A stretch of 45,475 nucleotides of DNA from an uncultured SAR116 cluster alpha proteobacterium (GTDB lineage Bacteria > Pseudomonadota > Alphaproteobacteria > Puniceispirillales > Marisalimonadaceae): assembly GCA_902529515.1 (NCBI GenBank), contig CABZWX010000010.1:1-45475 (forward strand). The letters run 5' to 3'. Below, piece after piece: positions 10,449-19,389 of this stretch; the first letter of the stretch is position 1; every line of letters begins with the position of its first letter. The notes under the pieces are model-generated. The model was not told the origin of the DNA. It did not search any database and saw only the letters and a list, made by a program, of their open reading frames with translations. Position numbers and translations under genes: made by a program.

Positions 10449-10874
10449 ATGGAAGAATTTTATTCAAATATCGGAAGACTTAATCATATTGCTATTGCTG
10501 TTCCTAATATAACAAAGGCTTCTGATATGTGGCAAAAGGCCCTAGGCGCTAATGTTAGCAAACCTCAAACTCTGGCTGAACATGGAGTTAAAGTAGTATT
10601 TATAGAATCACCAAACACAAAAGTTGAGCTTCTTGAACCATTGAATGAAAATAGTCCAATTAGTAAGTTTCTTATAAAAAATCCAAATGGAGGTATGCAT
10701 CATATTTGTTATGAAGTTGGTGATTTAAAATCTGCCTCAAAAAAACTTAAAGAAGTGGGAGCAACAATTTTAGGTGACGGCAAACCAAAGATTGGGGCTC
10801 ATGGAAACCCTGTAATATTTTTGAAACCATCAGATTTTTCAGGAACTCTCATTGAGTTAGAAGAAATTAAATAA
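10449..10874 (+). CDS. mce: methylmalonyl-CoA epimerase
   Basis: Converts (S)- to (R)-methylmalonyl-CoA, linking PccAB to the mutase. The 141-residue product is a vicinal oxygen chelate (glyoxalase-like) protein. The metal-binding residues are visible: histidine in RLNHIAIAV, histidine in GGMHHICYEV, and glutamate in TLIELEE at the end. The ATG at 10449 is preferred over a TTG at 10437 because GGAG lies 7 nt before it. It is divergent from pccB across about 150 bases, an arrangement that would allow joint control of the pathway. It ends 3 nt from the convergent sprT-like gene. Confidence 0.95.
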   Translation: MEEFYSNIGRLNHIAIAVPNITKASDMWQKALGANVSKPQTLAEHGVKVVFIESPNTKVELLEPLNENSPISKFLIKNPNGGMHHICYEVGDLKSASKKLKEVGATILGDGKPKIGAHGNPVIFLKPSDFSGTLIELEEIK

Positions 10875-10877
10875 TTT

Positions 10878-11387
10878 CTATATATTTTTCTTATAATAAA
10901 CAGAGGCCCCACATTTTCTACAAATTAAATTTAATTTTCGCCTATGTGTTTTCTGTTCCCAACAATGATTTTCACAATATCTTATCCATTTATAATCTGA
11001 AAACTCTAGGGTATGACACCTTTTTGCTGAACACCCAAGCTTTTTAGCTATTTTTTTCCATACGATATCATGACCATGCTTAGGACCTACAATGGCATGA
11101 GCTATTTCATGAAGAATTGTGTCATAAATTTCTAACTCATTTGAATTTTTAATGAAATTCCTTGAAAACGAGATTCTTTTCTCTCTAAAAAAACATGCCC
11201 CTGCCCTCACTTTTGCATGATCTAGATCTAATTTCCAATCTTGTAGTCCATTTTTGTCCATTTCAAACCTTGCTAGATCCAAAAATTTTCTAAAAGACTC
11301 GAAATCTTTAGGTTGTTTATTTTTAATAGAACTATTATTTTTGTTGAGATTAAACACATTTTTTATTTTTAAAATTTCTTTTATCAT
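10878..11387 (-). CDS. SprT-like zinc metallopeptidase-fold protein
   Basis: A 169-residue protein of the SprT/Spartan-like family. HEIAH at residues 93-97 is the HExxH zinc motif, followed by GPKHGHDIVW, where a third histidine ligand is expected. The C-terminal part has a zinc ribbon: cysteines in CENHCW and, about 20 residues later, CRKCG. Family members are thought to act as peptidases, in eukaryotes on DNA-protein crosslinks; the bacterial role is not firmly established. The first 30 residues are basic and of low complexity. It is divergent from the ABC ATPase gene with only 38 nt between. Confidence 0.85.
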   Translation of the reverse strand: MIKEILKIKNVFNLNKNNSSIKNKQPKDFESFRKFLDLARFEMDKNGLQDWKLDLDHAKVRAGACFFREKRISFSRNFIKNSNELEIYDTILHEIAHAIVGPKHGHDIVWKKIAKKLGCSAKRCHTLEFSDYKWIRYCENHCWEQKTHRRKLNLICRKCGASVYYKKNI

Positions 11388-11425
11388 TTATTTATTTTAA
11401 GGTTCTAACTTAAGGTTATCTGAAT

Positions 11426-12073
11426 TTGCTTGAATTAATTAACATATCATTGAAATGGAATTCTCCAAAAGAAAAACCATTTATCAAAAATCTTAATCTT
11501 AAGATAAATAATGGTAAAATTTTATGCGTGTTTGGAAAAAGTGGAGTTGGAAAATCATCTTTAATTAACGTTATAGCAGGCACTACTGATGATAACTTAT
11601 CATTTGAAGGTGAAATAATTTTAAATGGGAAAATTTTGAATAATATTCCAATCGAAAAAAGAAAAATCGGACTTTTATTGCAAGAGGATGCTTTATTTCC
11701 TCATTTGACTGTCGAACAAAATATGTATTTTGGAATGAATAGAAAGCAAAAATCAAAAGAAAAATTATTATTAATAGATGAAAATTTAAAAAAAGCTAAT
11801 ATGGAGGGCTTTCAACATAGATATCCACATACTCTTTCAGGAGGTCAAAAAGCCAGGGTAGCTTGCCTTAGAGCAGTAATGTCAGAACCAAAATTATTAT
11901 TACTTGATGAACCATTTTCATCTTTAGATCCTGAACACAGAAATACGTTCAGAGATTTTGTTATTAATATGATTAAAGAAAATAAAATTCCTTGTTTGTT
12001 AGTTACGCACGATGAAGCAGATAAAAAGATTAGTCATGAAAAACCCATAGATTTGAATTTATTTTTAAAGTAA
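11426..12073 (+). CDS. ABC transporter ATPase, YnjD-like
   Basis: A 215-residue ABC ATPase with Walker A GKSGVGKSS (about residues 38-46), Q-loop LLLQEDALFP, signature LSGGQKARVACLRA, Walker B LLLLDEPFSSLD and H-loop LLVTHDEAD. Length, the ALFP Q-loop and the short tail after the H-loop resemble E. coli YnjD, the ATPase of a thiamine-type importer of unproven substrate; ThiQ is the nearest alternative. The start is TTG at 11426; no ATG occurs before Walker A. No binding protein or permease gene lies nearby, so its partners must be elsewhere. Followed by folE after about 90 nt. Confidence 0.82.
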   Translation: MLELINISLKWNSPKEKPFIKNLNLKINNGKILCVFGKSGVGKSSLINVIAGTTDDNLSFEGEIILNGKILNNIPIEKRKIGLLLQEDALFPHLTVEQNMYFGMNRKQKSKEKLLLIDENLKKANMEGFQHRYPHTLSGGQKARVACLRAVMSEPKLLLLDEPFSSLDPEHRNTFRDFVINMIKENKIPCLLVTHDEADKKISHEKPIDLNLFLK

Positions 12074-12162
12074 GTATTTTTTTAATTTTTAATAAAACAA
12101 TAATACATTGCTTAAATTATATTATTCGTTAAGAATTAATTATAAAAAGTTAAAGGTGCACA

Positions 12163-12777
12163 ATGAATTCGTCTATTAATGCTTCAAAAATTATAATTGA
12201 TAATGAAGATGACAAAATTATTACAAAAGCGGAAGCCGAAGAAGCGGTTAAAACCCTAATACGCTACATAGGTGAAGATCCTGAAAGAGAAGGTCTAATT
12301 GAAACACCTAAAAGAGTAATAAAATCATTCAACGAATTTTATGCAGGTTACAGCCAAGATCCTGAAATATTTTTATCTAAAACTTTTGAAGATATCGAAG
12401 GATATAACGATATTGTTTTGTTAAAAAATATAAATTTTGAAAGTCATTGTGAACACCATATGGTTCCTATTATTGGCAGGGCTTCAATAGGTTATTACCC
12501 AGACAAAAGAGTTGTTGGCATTTCAAAACTAGCGAGAGTGTTAGATCTATATGCTAAAAGACTTCAAACTCAAGAGACTATGACAGCACAAATATTAAAT
12601 TGTATCGATAACACTCTACTACCTAAAGGAACCGCAGTATTTATTGATGCAGAACATCACTGTATGAGTACTAGAGGTGTTTTAAAAAATGATGTTACAA
12701 TGACTACTAATCTTTTTAGTGGTTGTTTTTTAGAGGATACAAATTTACAAGATAGATTTTTGAAAATGGCAACTTAA
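12163..12777 (+). CDS. folE: GTP cyclohydrolase I
   Basis: Opens the GTP imidazole ring to form 7,8-dihydroneopterin triphosphate, the first step of folate synthesis. The 204-residue chain contains the zinc ligands Cys96, His99 (in SHCEHHMVP) and Cys167 (in EHHCMSTRGV), plus SKLARVLDLYAKRLQTQE, a strongly conserved substrate-site block. The N-terminal extension of about 20 residues is ordinary for the family. A usable ribosome site, AAAGG, lies about 7 nt before the ATG. No folate riboswitch is visible in the 89-nt leader, which is plain A+T-rich sequence. Confidence 0.97.
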   Translation: MNSSINASKIIIDNEDDKIITKAEAEEAVKTLIRYIGEDPEREGLIETPKRVIKSFNEFYAGYSQDPEIFLSKTFEDIEGYNDIVLLKNINFESHCEHHMVPIIGRASIGYYPDKRVVGISKLARVLDLYAKRLQTQETMTAQILNCIDNTLLPKGTAVFIDAEHHCMSTRGVLKNDVTMTTNLFSGCFLEDTNLQDRFLKMAT

Positions 12778-12823
12778 GGAAATTTAAATTAAATAGTCTT
12801 TAATAAAGCTCACAGAATAAATC

Positions 12824-14269
12824 ATGAAATTTTCGCCGATAATTTATCTCATTGGAATGTTATTATGCATTCTTTCCATTTTTATGATAGTACCTGCATT
12901 TGTAGATTGGTTCTATGGCAATGAAAACTGGCCTGCATTTGTTGGATCTTCAATGGCTACATTATTTGTAGGATTAATACTTTTCCTCACAAACAAAGGA
13001 AGTGCAACTGAACATTTAGAATTAAGACAAGCATTTTTGTTGACAAATAGTGCATGGATCTCGATCGCTATATTTGGATCATTGCCATTTTTACTTTCAG
13101 ACATTGAAATGAGTTTTGTTGACGCTTTTTTTGAGTCAACATCTGGAATTACAACTACGGGTGCAACTGTAATTGAAAATTTAGAAACAAAATCTCACGG
13201 TATTTTAATTTGGCGTGCCCTTCTTCAATGGCTTGGTGGTGTAGGTATAATTGTTATGGCTTTAGCAGTATTACCAATGTTATCAATTGGTGGTATGCAA
13301 CTCTTTAAAACTGAGTCATATGAAACTCCTGACAAAGTTGTCCCAAAAGCAGCAAGCTTTGCTGCAGGAATTAGTATTGTTTATATAACTTTAACTGTTA
13401 TTTGGGCATTCATGTTATGGGGCGCTGGAATGCCGGTATTTGACTCAATTGCACATGCAATGACAACCCTTGCAACCGGGGGTTATTCAACAAAGTCTGA
13501 ATCTTTGGCGGCATTTAATTCTTCAACGATTGAAATAATTATTATTTTTGGGATGTTAATTGGATCACTTCCTTTTGTTCATTATTTAGCTTTAACCAAA
13601 AATGGTATGAAAAATCTAATCAAAGATGATCAAGTTAAACTGTTCTTGACTTTGGTTTTCTTTGTGGTTCTGATCATGTCATTATATTTAAGTTCAAATA
13701 ACATACCATATCTTGAAGCTTTGAGGTTGGCTTCTTTTAACGTGATTTCAATAATAACTGGCACTGGTTTTGGGACGTCTGATTTTAATAATTGGGGTGG
13801 TTTTCCAACAACTATTTTACTCATTCTTATGTTTGTAGGAGGTTGTGCTGGATCAACAACTTGTGGTTTAAGAATGGCTAGAATACAAGTTTTGATAGCA
13901 AATGCAAAATCACAAGTTTCTAAGCTTATAAGGCCTCATGCAGTGGTAGTTTCTTATTACAACCAAAAACCAATTCCAGAAAATGTGGCAGAATCTGTTA
14001 TGGGTTTTTTCTTTTTATATATAATTTCTTTTGCTGTTATTGCTTCTTTATTGGGAGGATTAGGGCTTGATTTAGTTACTGCCATTTCTGGCGCAGCTTC
14101 TGCAATTGGAAATGTCGGCCCTGGTTTAGGTGATGTAATTGGTCCATCAGGATCATATCAATCGATCCCAGAGCTAGGAAAATTAATTTTGTGTGCAGGC
14201 ATGATATTAGGTCGACTTGAAATTTTTGCAATATTAGTTATGTTCTCTCCGTTATTTTGGAAGAATTAA
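12824..14269 (+). CDS. trkH: Trk-type potassium uptake membrane subunit
   Basis: Inner-membrane potassium (or sodium) translocating subunit, 481 residues, close to the 483 of E. coli TrkH. The four pore loops can be read in order: TTGATVIE (about residue 108), TLATGGYST (about 213), TGTGFGTSDF (about 312) and GNVGPGLGD (about 428). Between them lie the paired hydrophobic helices expected for the 2TM-P-2TM repeats. The regulatory NAD-binding subunit TrkA is not in the window. No clear ribosome site precedes the ATG. It ends exactly where the convergent hslO stop begins, without a base between. Confidence 0.95.
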   Translation: MKFSPIIYLIGMLLCILSIFMIVPAFVDWFYGNENWPAFVGSSMATLFVGLILFLTNKGSATEHLELRQAFLLTNSAWISIAIFGSLPFLLSDIEMSFVDAFFESTSGITTTGATVIENLETKSHGILIWRALLQWLGGVGIIVMALAVLPMLSIGGMQLFKTESYETPDKVVPKAASFAAGISIVYITLTVIWAFMLWGAGMPVFDSIAHAMTTLATGGYSTKSESLAAFNSSTIEIIIIFGMLIGSLPFVHYLALTKNGMKNLIKDDQVKLFLTLVFFVVLIMSLYLSSNNIPYLEALRLASFNVISIITGTGFGTSDFNNWGGFPTTILLILMFVGGCAGSTTCGLRMARIQVLIANAKSQVSKLIRPHAVVVSYYNQKPIPENVAESVMGFFFLYIISFAVIASLLGGLGLDLVTAISGAASAIGNVGPGLGDVIGPSGSYQSIPELGKLILCAGMILGRLEIFAILVMFSPLFWKN

Positions 14270-15145
14270 TTACAGGTTTTTAGGAAATATTCTTTCTGTT
14301 TTACAAAACTCACAGACAACCTTCACGTTTCCATTTTCATCTGCAATTTCATTTAATTCTTTTTTACTTAAATTCTTAATAGCAATTTTAATCTTTTCTT
14401 CTGAACACCTACATTGGTCTTGGATAATGATTTCATCGTATACTGTGATTTCTAGCTCATTGAATAATCTATAAAGTATTTCTTCAGAGGTAAGGTTAGT
14501 TGATAAAAACTCTTCTTTGCCTAATGTTGACAAAAAATTTAATGAATTTTGCCAAACTTCTTCGTTGCTTTGCTCGTCAAAGCTATTTTTAACAGGCATT
14601 TTTTGTAACATTATAAGGCCTGCAGAAAATAAGTTTTTTCTATTACTTTTTTTAATATCAAAATAATTAAAAGTTAGAAACTTTGTTTCTAGTTGTTCAG
14701 AATTATTAAAGTAAAGTTCTGTTGTTTTGGACATGCTTGGTTCTTCAAGAGATACTATACCTTGATATCTTTTGGTATATTTTCCTTGATCTAAAGTAAA
14801 TGAAATATTTCCTGAACCCATTAAAGAATTTAAGTTACTCTCTGTATTTGTAAAACCTGCATGCAGACCAACATACCCTCTAAGAAACCCCTCACTTGTT
14901 ATGTCAGAAAACAAAGTGTGAACATCTCCTGTACCTTTAGCTTGTATAGTAAAAACACCATCATGCTTCATTCTAGACCCTAAACATGCGGTTATAGTAA
15001 GTGTATCAGCAAATAAACTTTCCACATTTGTTGGATATTCATGGCGCTTTACTATTTCAGAAACAACAGTTTGAAGTCTTACTATATTACCTCTAACAGA
15101 ATTGTTACCTAATTGGAATGGAATTACGTTATTATTCAAAGTCAT
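14270..15145 (-). CDS. hslO: redox-regulated chaperone Hsp33
   Basis: Holdase chaperone switched on by oxidative unfolding in the cytosol. The 291-residue product ends with the zinc-binding redox switch: Cys245 and Cys247 in QCRCSEE and Cys278 and Cys281 in CEFCKTE, giving the CxC...CxxC pattern. The segment CRCSEEKIKIAIKNLSKKEL is the typical family linker. It follows argF on the minus strand with a 27-nt gap; argD-argF-hslO order is common in Alphaproteobacteria. Confidence 0.95.
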   Translation of the reverse strand: MTLNNNVIPFQLGNNSVRGNIVRLQTVVSEIVKRHEYPTNVESLFADTLTITACLGSRMKHDGVFTIQAKGTGDVHTLFSDITSEGFLRGYVGLHAGFTNTESNLNSLMGSGNISFTLDQGKYTKRYQGIVSLEEPSMSKTTELYFNNSEQLETKFLTFNYFDIKKSNRKNLFSAGLIMLQKMPVKNSFDEQSNEEVWQNSLNFLSTLGKEEFLSTNLTSEEILYRLFNELEITVYDEIIIQDQCRCSEEKIKIAIKNLSKKELNEIADENGNVKVVCEFCKTERIFPKNL

Positions 15146-15172
15146 TTTAGAAATATAAGTTACTCAAATTTT

Positions 15173-16060
15173 TTATTTAAGACAAAATTGCATGATTGCT
15201 TTTTGTGCATGTAATCTATTCTCAGCTTCATCAAATACAACAGATTGACTTCCTTCTAGCACTTCAGAACTTACCTCTTTATTTCTGTAAGCGGGTAGAC
15301 AATGCATAAAGATAGCTTTCTTATCCGCTAATTCCATTATTTCTTTATTTACTTGAAATGGTATAAATTGATCTTCAGGAAATGGGCTTTTGTCACCCAT
15401 TGATCTCCATGTATCGGTAATAATACAGTTAGCACCTTCTGCAGCTTCTTGAGGATTATGTGTAATAGAAATATTATTATTTCTTTCAAGAGCCCATGAT
15501 ATTGTTTTCACATCTGGTTTTACACCCTTTGGACAAGCTATGTTTAATTCAAAATTTAGTAAACCAGAAGCCTCTATCCAGCTTTGTAAAACGTTATTAC
15601 AATCACCAAACCAGGTAATTTTTTTATTTTCAAAATCTTTTAGATGTTCTTTTATAGTAATTAAATCTGCTACTACTTGGCAAGGATGACTAAAATCTGT
15701 AAGAGCATTAATTACAGGAACCTCAGATATATTTGCATACTTGATTAACTGATCATGTCCAAAGCATCTTATAATGACCATATCAGCATATCGTTCTAGC
15801 ACTCTAGCAGTATCCTCAACAGTCTCTCTTTCACCTAACTGCATTTCTTTTTCATTCAAAAGATAGCTGTTTCCACCTAATTGATTTATTCCTACTTCAA
15901 AAGATATTCGAGTTCTTAAAGAAGGTTTTTCAAAGATAAGAACAACATTTTTATCTTTCATAAATTGAGCACAATTATTGTTTTTCCATTTTAAAGACAA
16001 TGAAATTAAATCAATAAGTTGATCTTTATTTAGATCCTTTAAATCAATAAAATTAGGCAT
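15173..16060 (-). CDS. argF: ornithine carbamoyltransferase
   Basis: Makes citrulline from ornithine and carbamoyl phosphate. The carbamoyl-phosphate loop reads SLRTR at residues 47-51 (the common form is STRTR), HPCQ is at 125-128, and the ornithine-side block HCLPAYR begins at 253. A length of 295 is on the short side of the normal range of about 300-335. It lies 6 nt downstream of argD, so the two are surely co-transcribed. The Leu at position 48 of the loop is a mild variant, not a loss of a catalytic residue. Confidence 0.96.
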   Translation of the reverse strand: MPNFIDLKDLNKDQLIDLISLSLKWKNNNCAQFMKDKNVVLIFEKPSLRTRISFEVGINQLGGNSYLLNEKEMQLGERETVEDTARVLERYADMVIIRCFGHDQLIKYANISEVPVINALTDFSHPCQVVADLITIKEHLKDFENKKITWFGDCNNVLQSWIEASGLLNFELNIACPKGVKPDVKTISWALERNNNISITHNPQEAAEGANCIITDTWRSMGDKSPFPEDQFIPFQVNKEIMELADKKAIFMHCLPAYRNKEVSSEVLEGSQSVVFDEAENRLHAQKAIMQFCLK

Positions 16061-16066
16061 AATATT

Positions 16067-17263
16067 TTAGTTTTTTTTAATTTCTTTAACAACTTCACTT
16101 AAAATTTCAAAAGCTTGGTCTATTTCTTCTTTAGAAGTATTTAGTGGTGGAAGTAATCTAATAGTATTTTCTGCAGCGCCTACCAGTAACAAACCTTTTT
16201 CTCTTGAAATATTCCCAAAATCACCTGCGGCAAAATTTTCTGTTAGATGAAAGCCCCTTAACATTCCTGAGCCTTTTTTAGATAATATTACTTCAGATAC
16301 CTTATCGTCATCATTTATTAAGGCATCCATTTTATTATCAAAGTAAGTAATATTTTCTCTTAAGGTTTTGAGAAATTCATCCTCTAATAGAAGATCCAAA
16401 ACAGCATTAGCAGATCTCATAGCTAAAGGATTACCTCCGAATGTACTACCATGAGTACCTGGTATCATTGCGTCACCTACCTTAGCTTTTGCCATTACAG
16501 CACCTACTGGAAATCCCCCACCAAGACCCTTTGCTAACGCTATTATGTCTGGTTCAATATTTTCTTGTTGATAAGCAAAAAGCGTTCCTGACCTACCCAT
16601 TCCAATTTGCACTTCATCTGAAATCAGCAAAGATCCATTTTCATTGGCAATATCTTGCAGTAATTTAAGGTAGCCTTTAGGAGCTTTTCTGGCACCACCT
16701 TCTCCTTGAACTGGTTCTACTAAAATAGCCGCAACATGTTTTCCTATTTTATTCTTTAAACTTTCAATATCTCCCCATTCAACATGTGTAAAGCCTTGGG
16801 CAGATGGTCCGAATCCTTCTCTAAATAATGGTCTATCATTTGCAGCCAACATTGCTAAAGTACGGCCATGAAAAGCTCCAGTAGCACAAATAATTTCTGT
16901 CCTATCTTTTTCTCCGTTTGCCCATGCAAACCTTCTAGCAACTTTAACAGCCCCTTCGGTCGCTTCAGCACCAGAATTACAGAAGAAGACTCTTTCTGCA
17001 CATGAATTTTCTACAAGTTTTTCTGCAACTGTTTCTTGTTCTGGGATCCTATAAAGATTAGATATATGCCATAATTTCGAAGCCTGATCTTTTAAAGCCT
17101 CCACCAACTTTGGATGACAATGTCCAAATGCATTAACAGCAATACCACTTGCATAATCTAAATATTTTTTTCCATCTTCTGAGTATAAATAACTACCTTC
17201 ACCATGCGTAAAGGCTATATCAATTCTTCCATATGTTGTCATTATAGATGGGCTTATTGTCAT
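16067..17263 (-). CDS. argD: acetylornithine aminotransferase
   Basis: PLP-dependent class III aminotransferase that makes N-acetylornithine from the semialdehyde; many ArgD proteins also serve lysine synthesis. The 398-residue chain shows LDYASGIAVNAFGHCHP near residue 35, the phosphate-binding NSGAEATEGAVK near 96, the PLP aspartate in ISDEVQIG (Asp216) and the Schiff-base lysine in ALAKGLGGG (Lys245). Start at ATG 17263; a second methionine eight codons in (MTTYGR) is also possible. Upstream are 64 bases of A+T-rich sequence, then dcd on the same strand. Confidence 0.96.
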   Translation of the reverse strand: MTISPSIMTTYGRIDIAFTHGEGSYLYSEDGKKYLDYASGIAVNAFGHCHPKLVEALKDQASKLWHISNLYRIPEQETVAEKLVENSCAERVFFCNSGAEATEGAVKVARRFAWANGEKDRTEIICATGAFHGRTLAMLAANDRPLFREGFGPSAQGFTHVEWGDIESLKNKIGKHVAAILVEPVQGEGGARKAPKGYLKLLQDIANENGSLLISDEVQIGMGRSGTLFAYQQENIEPDIIALAKGLGGGFPVGAVMAKAKVGDAMIPGTHGSTFGGNPLAMRSANAVLDLLLEDEFLKTLRENITYFDNKMDALINDDDKVSEVILSKKGSGMLRGFHLTENFAAGDFGNISREKGLLLVGAAENTIRLLPPLNTSKEEIDQAFEILSEVVKEIKKN

Positions 17264-17327
17264 ACTAAAACTTTCATAAATTTATAAGAATATACAATAA
17301 TAATTAAAAAGAAATAAATAAGAAATT

Positions 17328-18476
17328 TTAAATAAAATGCTTAGCTAATTTTAGTCCTTGAGCCTGATAATTATTTGAGCTTCCAACCTCACCATACAAG
17401 ATACTTGGTACATTTGCCATTGGTTCATAAACAAGTCTACAGACAGTCTGGTCTTGTTCTATTAAAAAAGGTACATCATGAGATCTTACCTCCAATACTG
17501 CTTTGGTTTTAGAAGCACCAAGTTCTGTCAAACCAAATCCAGGGTCAAAAAAACCAGCATAATGAGCTCTAAATTCGCCAACCTTAGTATCATAGGCTCT
17601 CATCTCTGCAGCATACTTTGACGGAACAGAAACGTATTCTTTACTAGCTAATATGTAGAATGCATCAGGGCTGAGTATTAAACTTCCTGGATTGTTTTTA
17701 TTCTTATAATCACCACCTCGGTATAAGAGATCTTCTACAGTTATTTTTTCCCAAAACAATTCACGTTTATAATGATTTGGTTTATCGATGTCTATAAGCA
17801 TAGAATGTTTTCTCGCTTTGTAGCCAATCAAACCATTTTCACCAATTAAATCTACAGATAACGGAACACCATTTTTTATTTTATCAAGGAGATTGATATT
17901 ATCTTGATTTCTAACTAATCCAACATATTCTTGCAGTATTTCCATTTCTTTATCTGACGTAAATGACTGTCCTCTTCTCAATCTTAATTGATTAAGTCGC
18001 GAACCAGTTCTTACTAAAACAGAAAATGTCCTAGGAGATATTTCTGCATATAAGGGTCCCTGATATCCAGGTGGAACTTCTTCAAATTCCATTGCACCAT
18101 CAACAATTAACCTAGTAAAAACGTCCAGTCTTCCAGTAGAACTTTTGGGATTTGCAATCCCTGTTAAATTATCAGTCAAACTTAAATTTTCTAACAACTT
18201 GACTATATACACACATCCACATTCTAAAACAGCACCATCTATTAGACTAAATTCGTGCATTGCTAGGTCTTTTAATCTACTAGATACTTTGTTTCCCTTA
18301 CCTGGAAGAAAGGAGGCGGGCACTCTCCATGCTTTTATACCTAATCTTAAATCTATAGAGGCTGGTTGGATTAGATTTTTTTCAATACCATTTTCACTAG
18401 TAATTACGTTTTCATGAATCAATTCTATAACTTCTTGACTTGATAAAATACCAGCGATTTTTTGAATTTTATTCAT
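17328..18476 (-). CDS. dcd: dCTP deaminase, two-domain alphaproteobacterial form
   Basis: Deaminates dCTP to dUTP for thymidylate supply. At 382 residues it is about twice the length of E. coli Dcd (193) and looks like two tandem deaminase/dUTPase folds. The first half has NPKSSTGR (Ser112, Ser113, Arg116) and GYQGPLYAEISP with the presumed catalytic Glu145. The second half repeats the trimer-face pattern (AHYAGFFDPGFG, then LEVRSHDVPF with Glu329, and QDQTVCRLVYE) but has no SSxxR equivalent that I can see, so only the first half may be catalytic (inference). It lies 24 nt after the ABC-2 permease gene. Confidence 0.9.
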   Translation of the reverse strand: MNKIQKIAGILSSQEVIELIHENVITSENGIEKNLIQPASIDLRLGIKAWRVPASFLPGKGNKVSSRLKDLAMHEFSLIDGAVLECGCVYIVKLLENLSLTDNLTGIANPKSSTGRLDVFTRLIVDGAMEFEEVPPGYQGPLYAEISPRTFSVLVRTGSRLNQLRLRRGQSFTSDKEMEILQEYVGLVRNQDNINLLDKIKNGVPLSVDLIGENGLIGYKARKHSMLIDIDKPNHYKRELFWEKITVEDLLYRGGDYKNKNNPGSLILSPDAFYILASKEYVSVPSKYAAEMRAYDTKVGEFRAHYAGFFDPGFGLTELGASKTKAVLEVRSHDVPFLIEQDQTVCRLVYEPMANVPSILYGEVGSSNNYQAQGLKLAKHFI

Positions 18477-18500
18477 TCTAGTTTTCCAAAATTATTTTAA

Positions 18501-19310
18501 CTAAGACCTGAGCCTATAGCCTGTTTTTAGTATATACCAAGCAAATATACCTAGTGCAAAGTTACAACAAAGTAAAACTGAACTTCCCAATATAGGAGAT
18601 GCATCGCTTAATCCAATAAAACTAAATCTTAATCCATCAATAGCATAAAAAATAGGATTACAATAAGCTAAAATTTTTAGAGATTCAGGTAGCCTTTCTA
18701 TTGAATAAAAAGTGCCAGATAAAAATGCTAGTGGTTGAATAACAAAATTTGAAATTATTGATAATTGATCGAATTTTTGAGCCCATATTCCAGCAATTAG
18801 TCCAATTATGGCCAATGTGATACCTCCCTGAATTAAATACAACATCATCCAAAAAATATTTTTAGGAAAATCTATGATTCCTAAAATCCATAACAATAAA
18901 AAAGAAGCTGTAAAAACACATAATCCTCTTGTGACGCTAGCTAAAGTATGAGCAGTCAAAATTTCTATTGGCCCTAAAGGAGCCATTAACAAGTCCACAA
19001 TAGATCCTTGGACTTTTGCAGTCATAAAAGCTGAAGAAGCATTTGCAAAAGAATTTTGAATAACACTCATCATAATTAATCCTGGAACCAAGAATGTTAT
19101 AAACGGAACCTGATGAAATCCAGCATTTCTGTCAATCGCAATTGAAAACACAATTACAAAAAGTAACGTAGTTACCATTGGGGCTGTAATAGTTTGTAAA
19201 AACACACTTGTAAACCTCTTTACTTCTTTAATGTATAAAGTAAATAAAGCCGTCCAATTTACCTTTCCAATTTCTCTTTGAACCCCAAGTTTTAAATTTT
19301 TATTTTTCAA
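18501..19310 (-). CDS. ABC-2 type transporter permease
   Basis: A 269-residue integral membrane protein with about six hydrophobic segments, in the ABC-2 (YadH/NodJ-like) family. Family features include FLVPGLIMMSVIQNSF and LSGTFYSIERLPESL, the latter a well-conserved motif before the last helices. Such permeases work with a separate ATPase to export drugs, polysaccharides or lipids. No matching ATPase is next to it, which is unusual since the pair is normally adjacent. First gene of the leftward run that continues with dcd. The substrate cannot be told from sequence. Confidence 0.88.
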   Translation of the reverse strand: MKNKNLKLGVQREIGKVNWTALFTLYIKEVKRFTSVFLQTITAPMVTTLLFVIVFSIAIDRNAGFHQVPFITFLVPGLIMMSVIQNSFANASSAFMTAKVQGSIVDLLMAPLGPIEILTAHTLASVTRGLCVFTASFLLLWILGIIDFPKNIFWMMLYLIQGGITLAIIGLIAGIWAQKFDQLSIISNFVIQPLAFLSGTFYSIERLPESLKILAYCNPIFYAIDGLRFSFIGLSDASPILGSSVLLCCNFALGIFAWYILKTGYRLRS

Positions 19311-19389
19311 AAATTTCTCTCCAGCGATATAAATATTTATAATTTTAATAATCTATATATATTAATAAATAATTATATTTATAAAAAAA

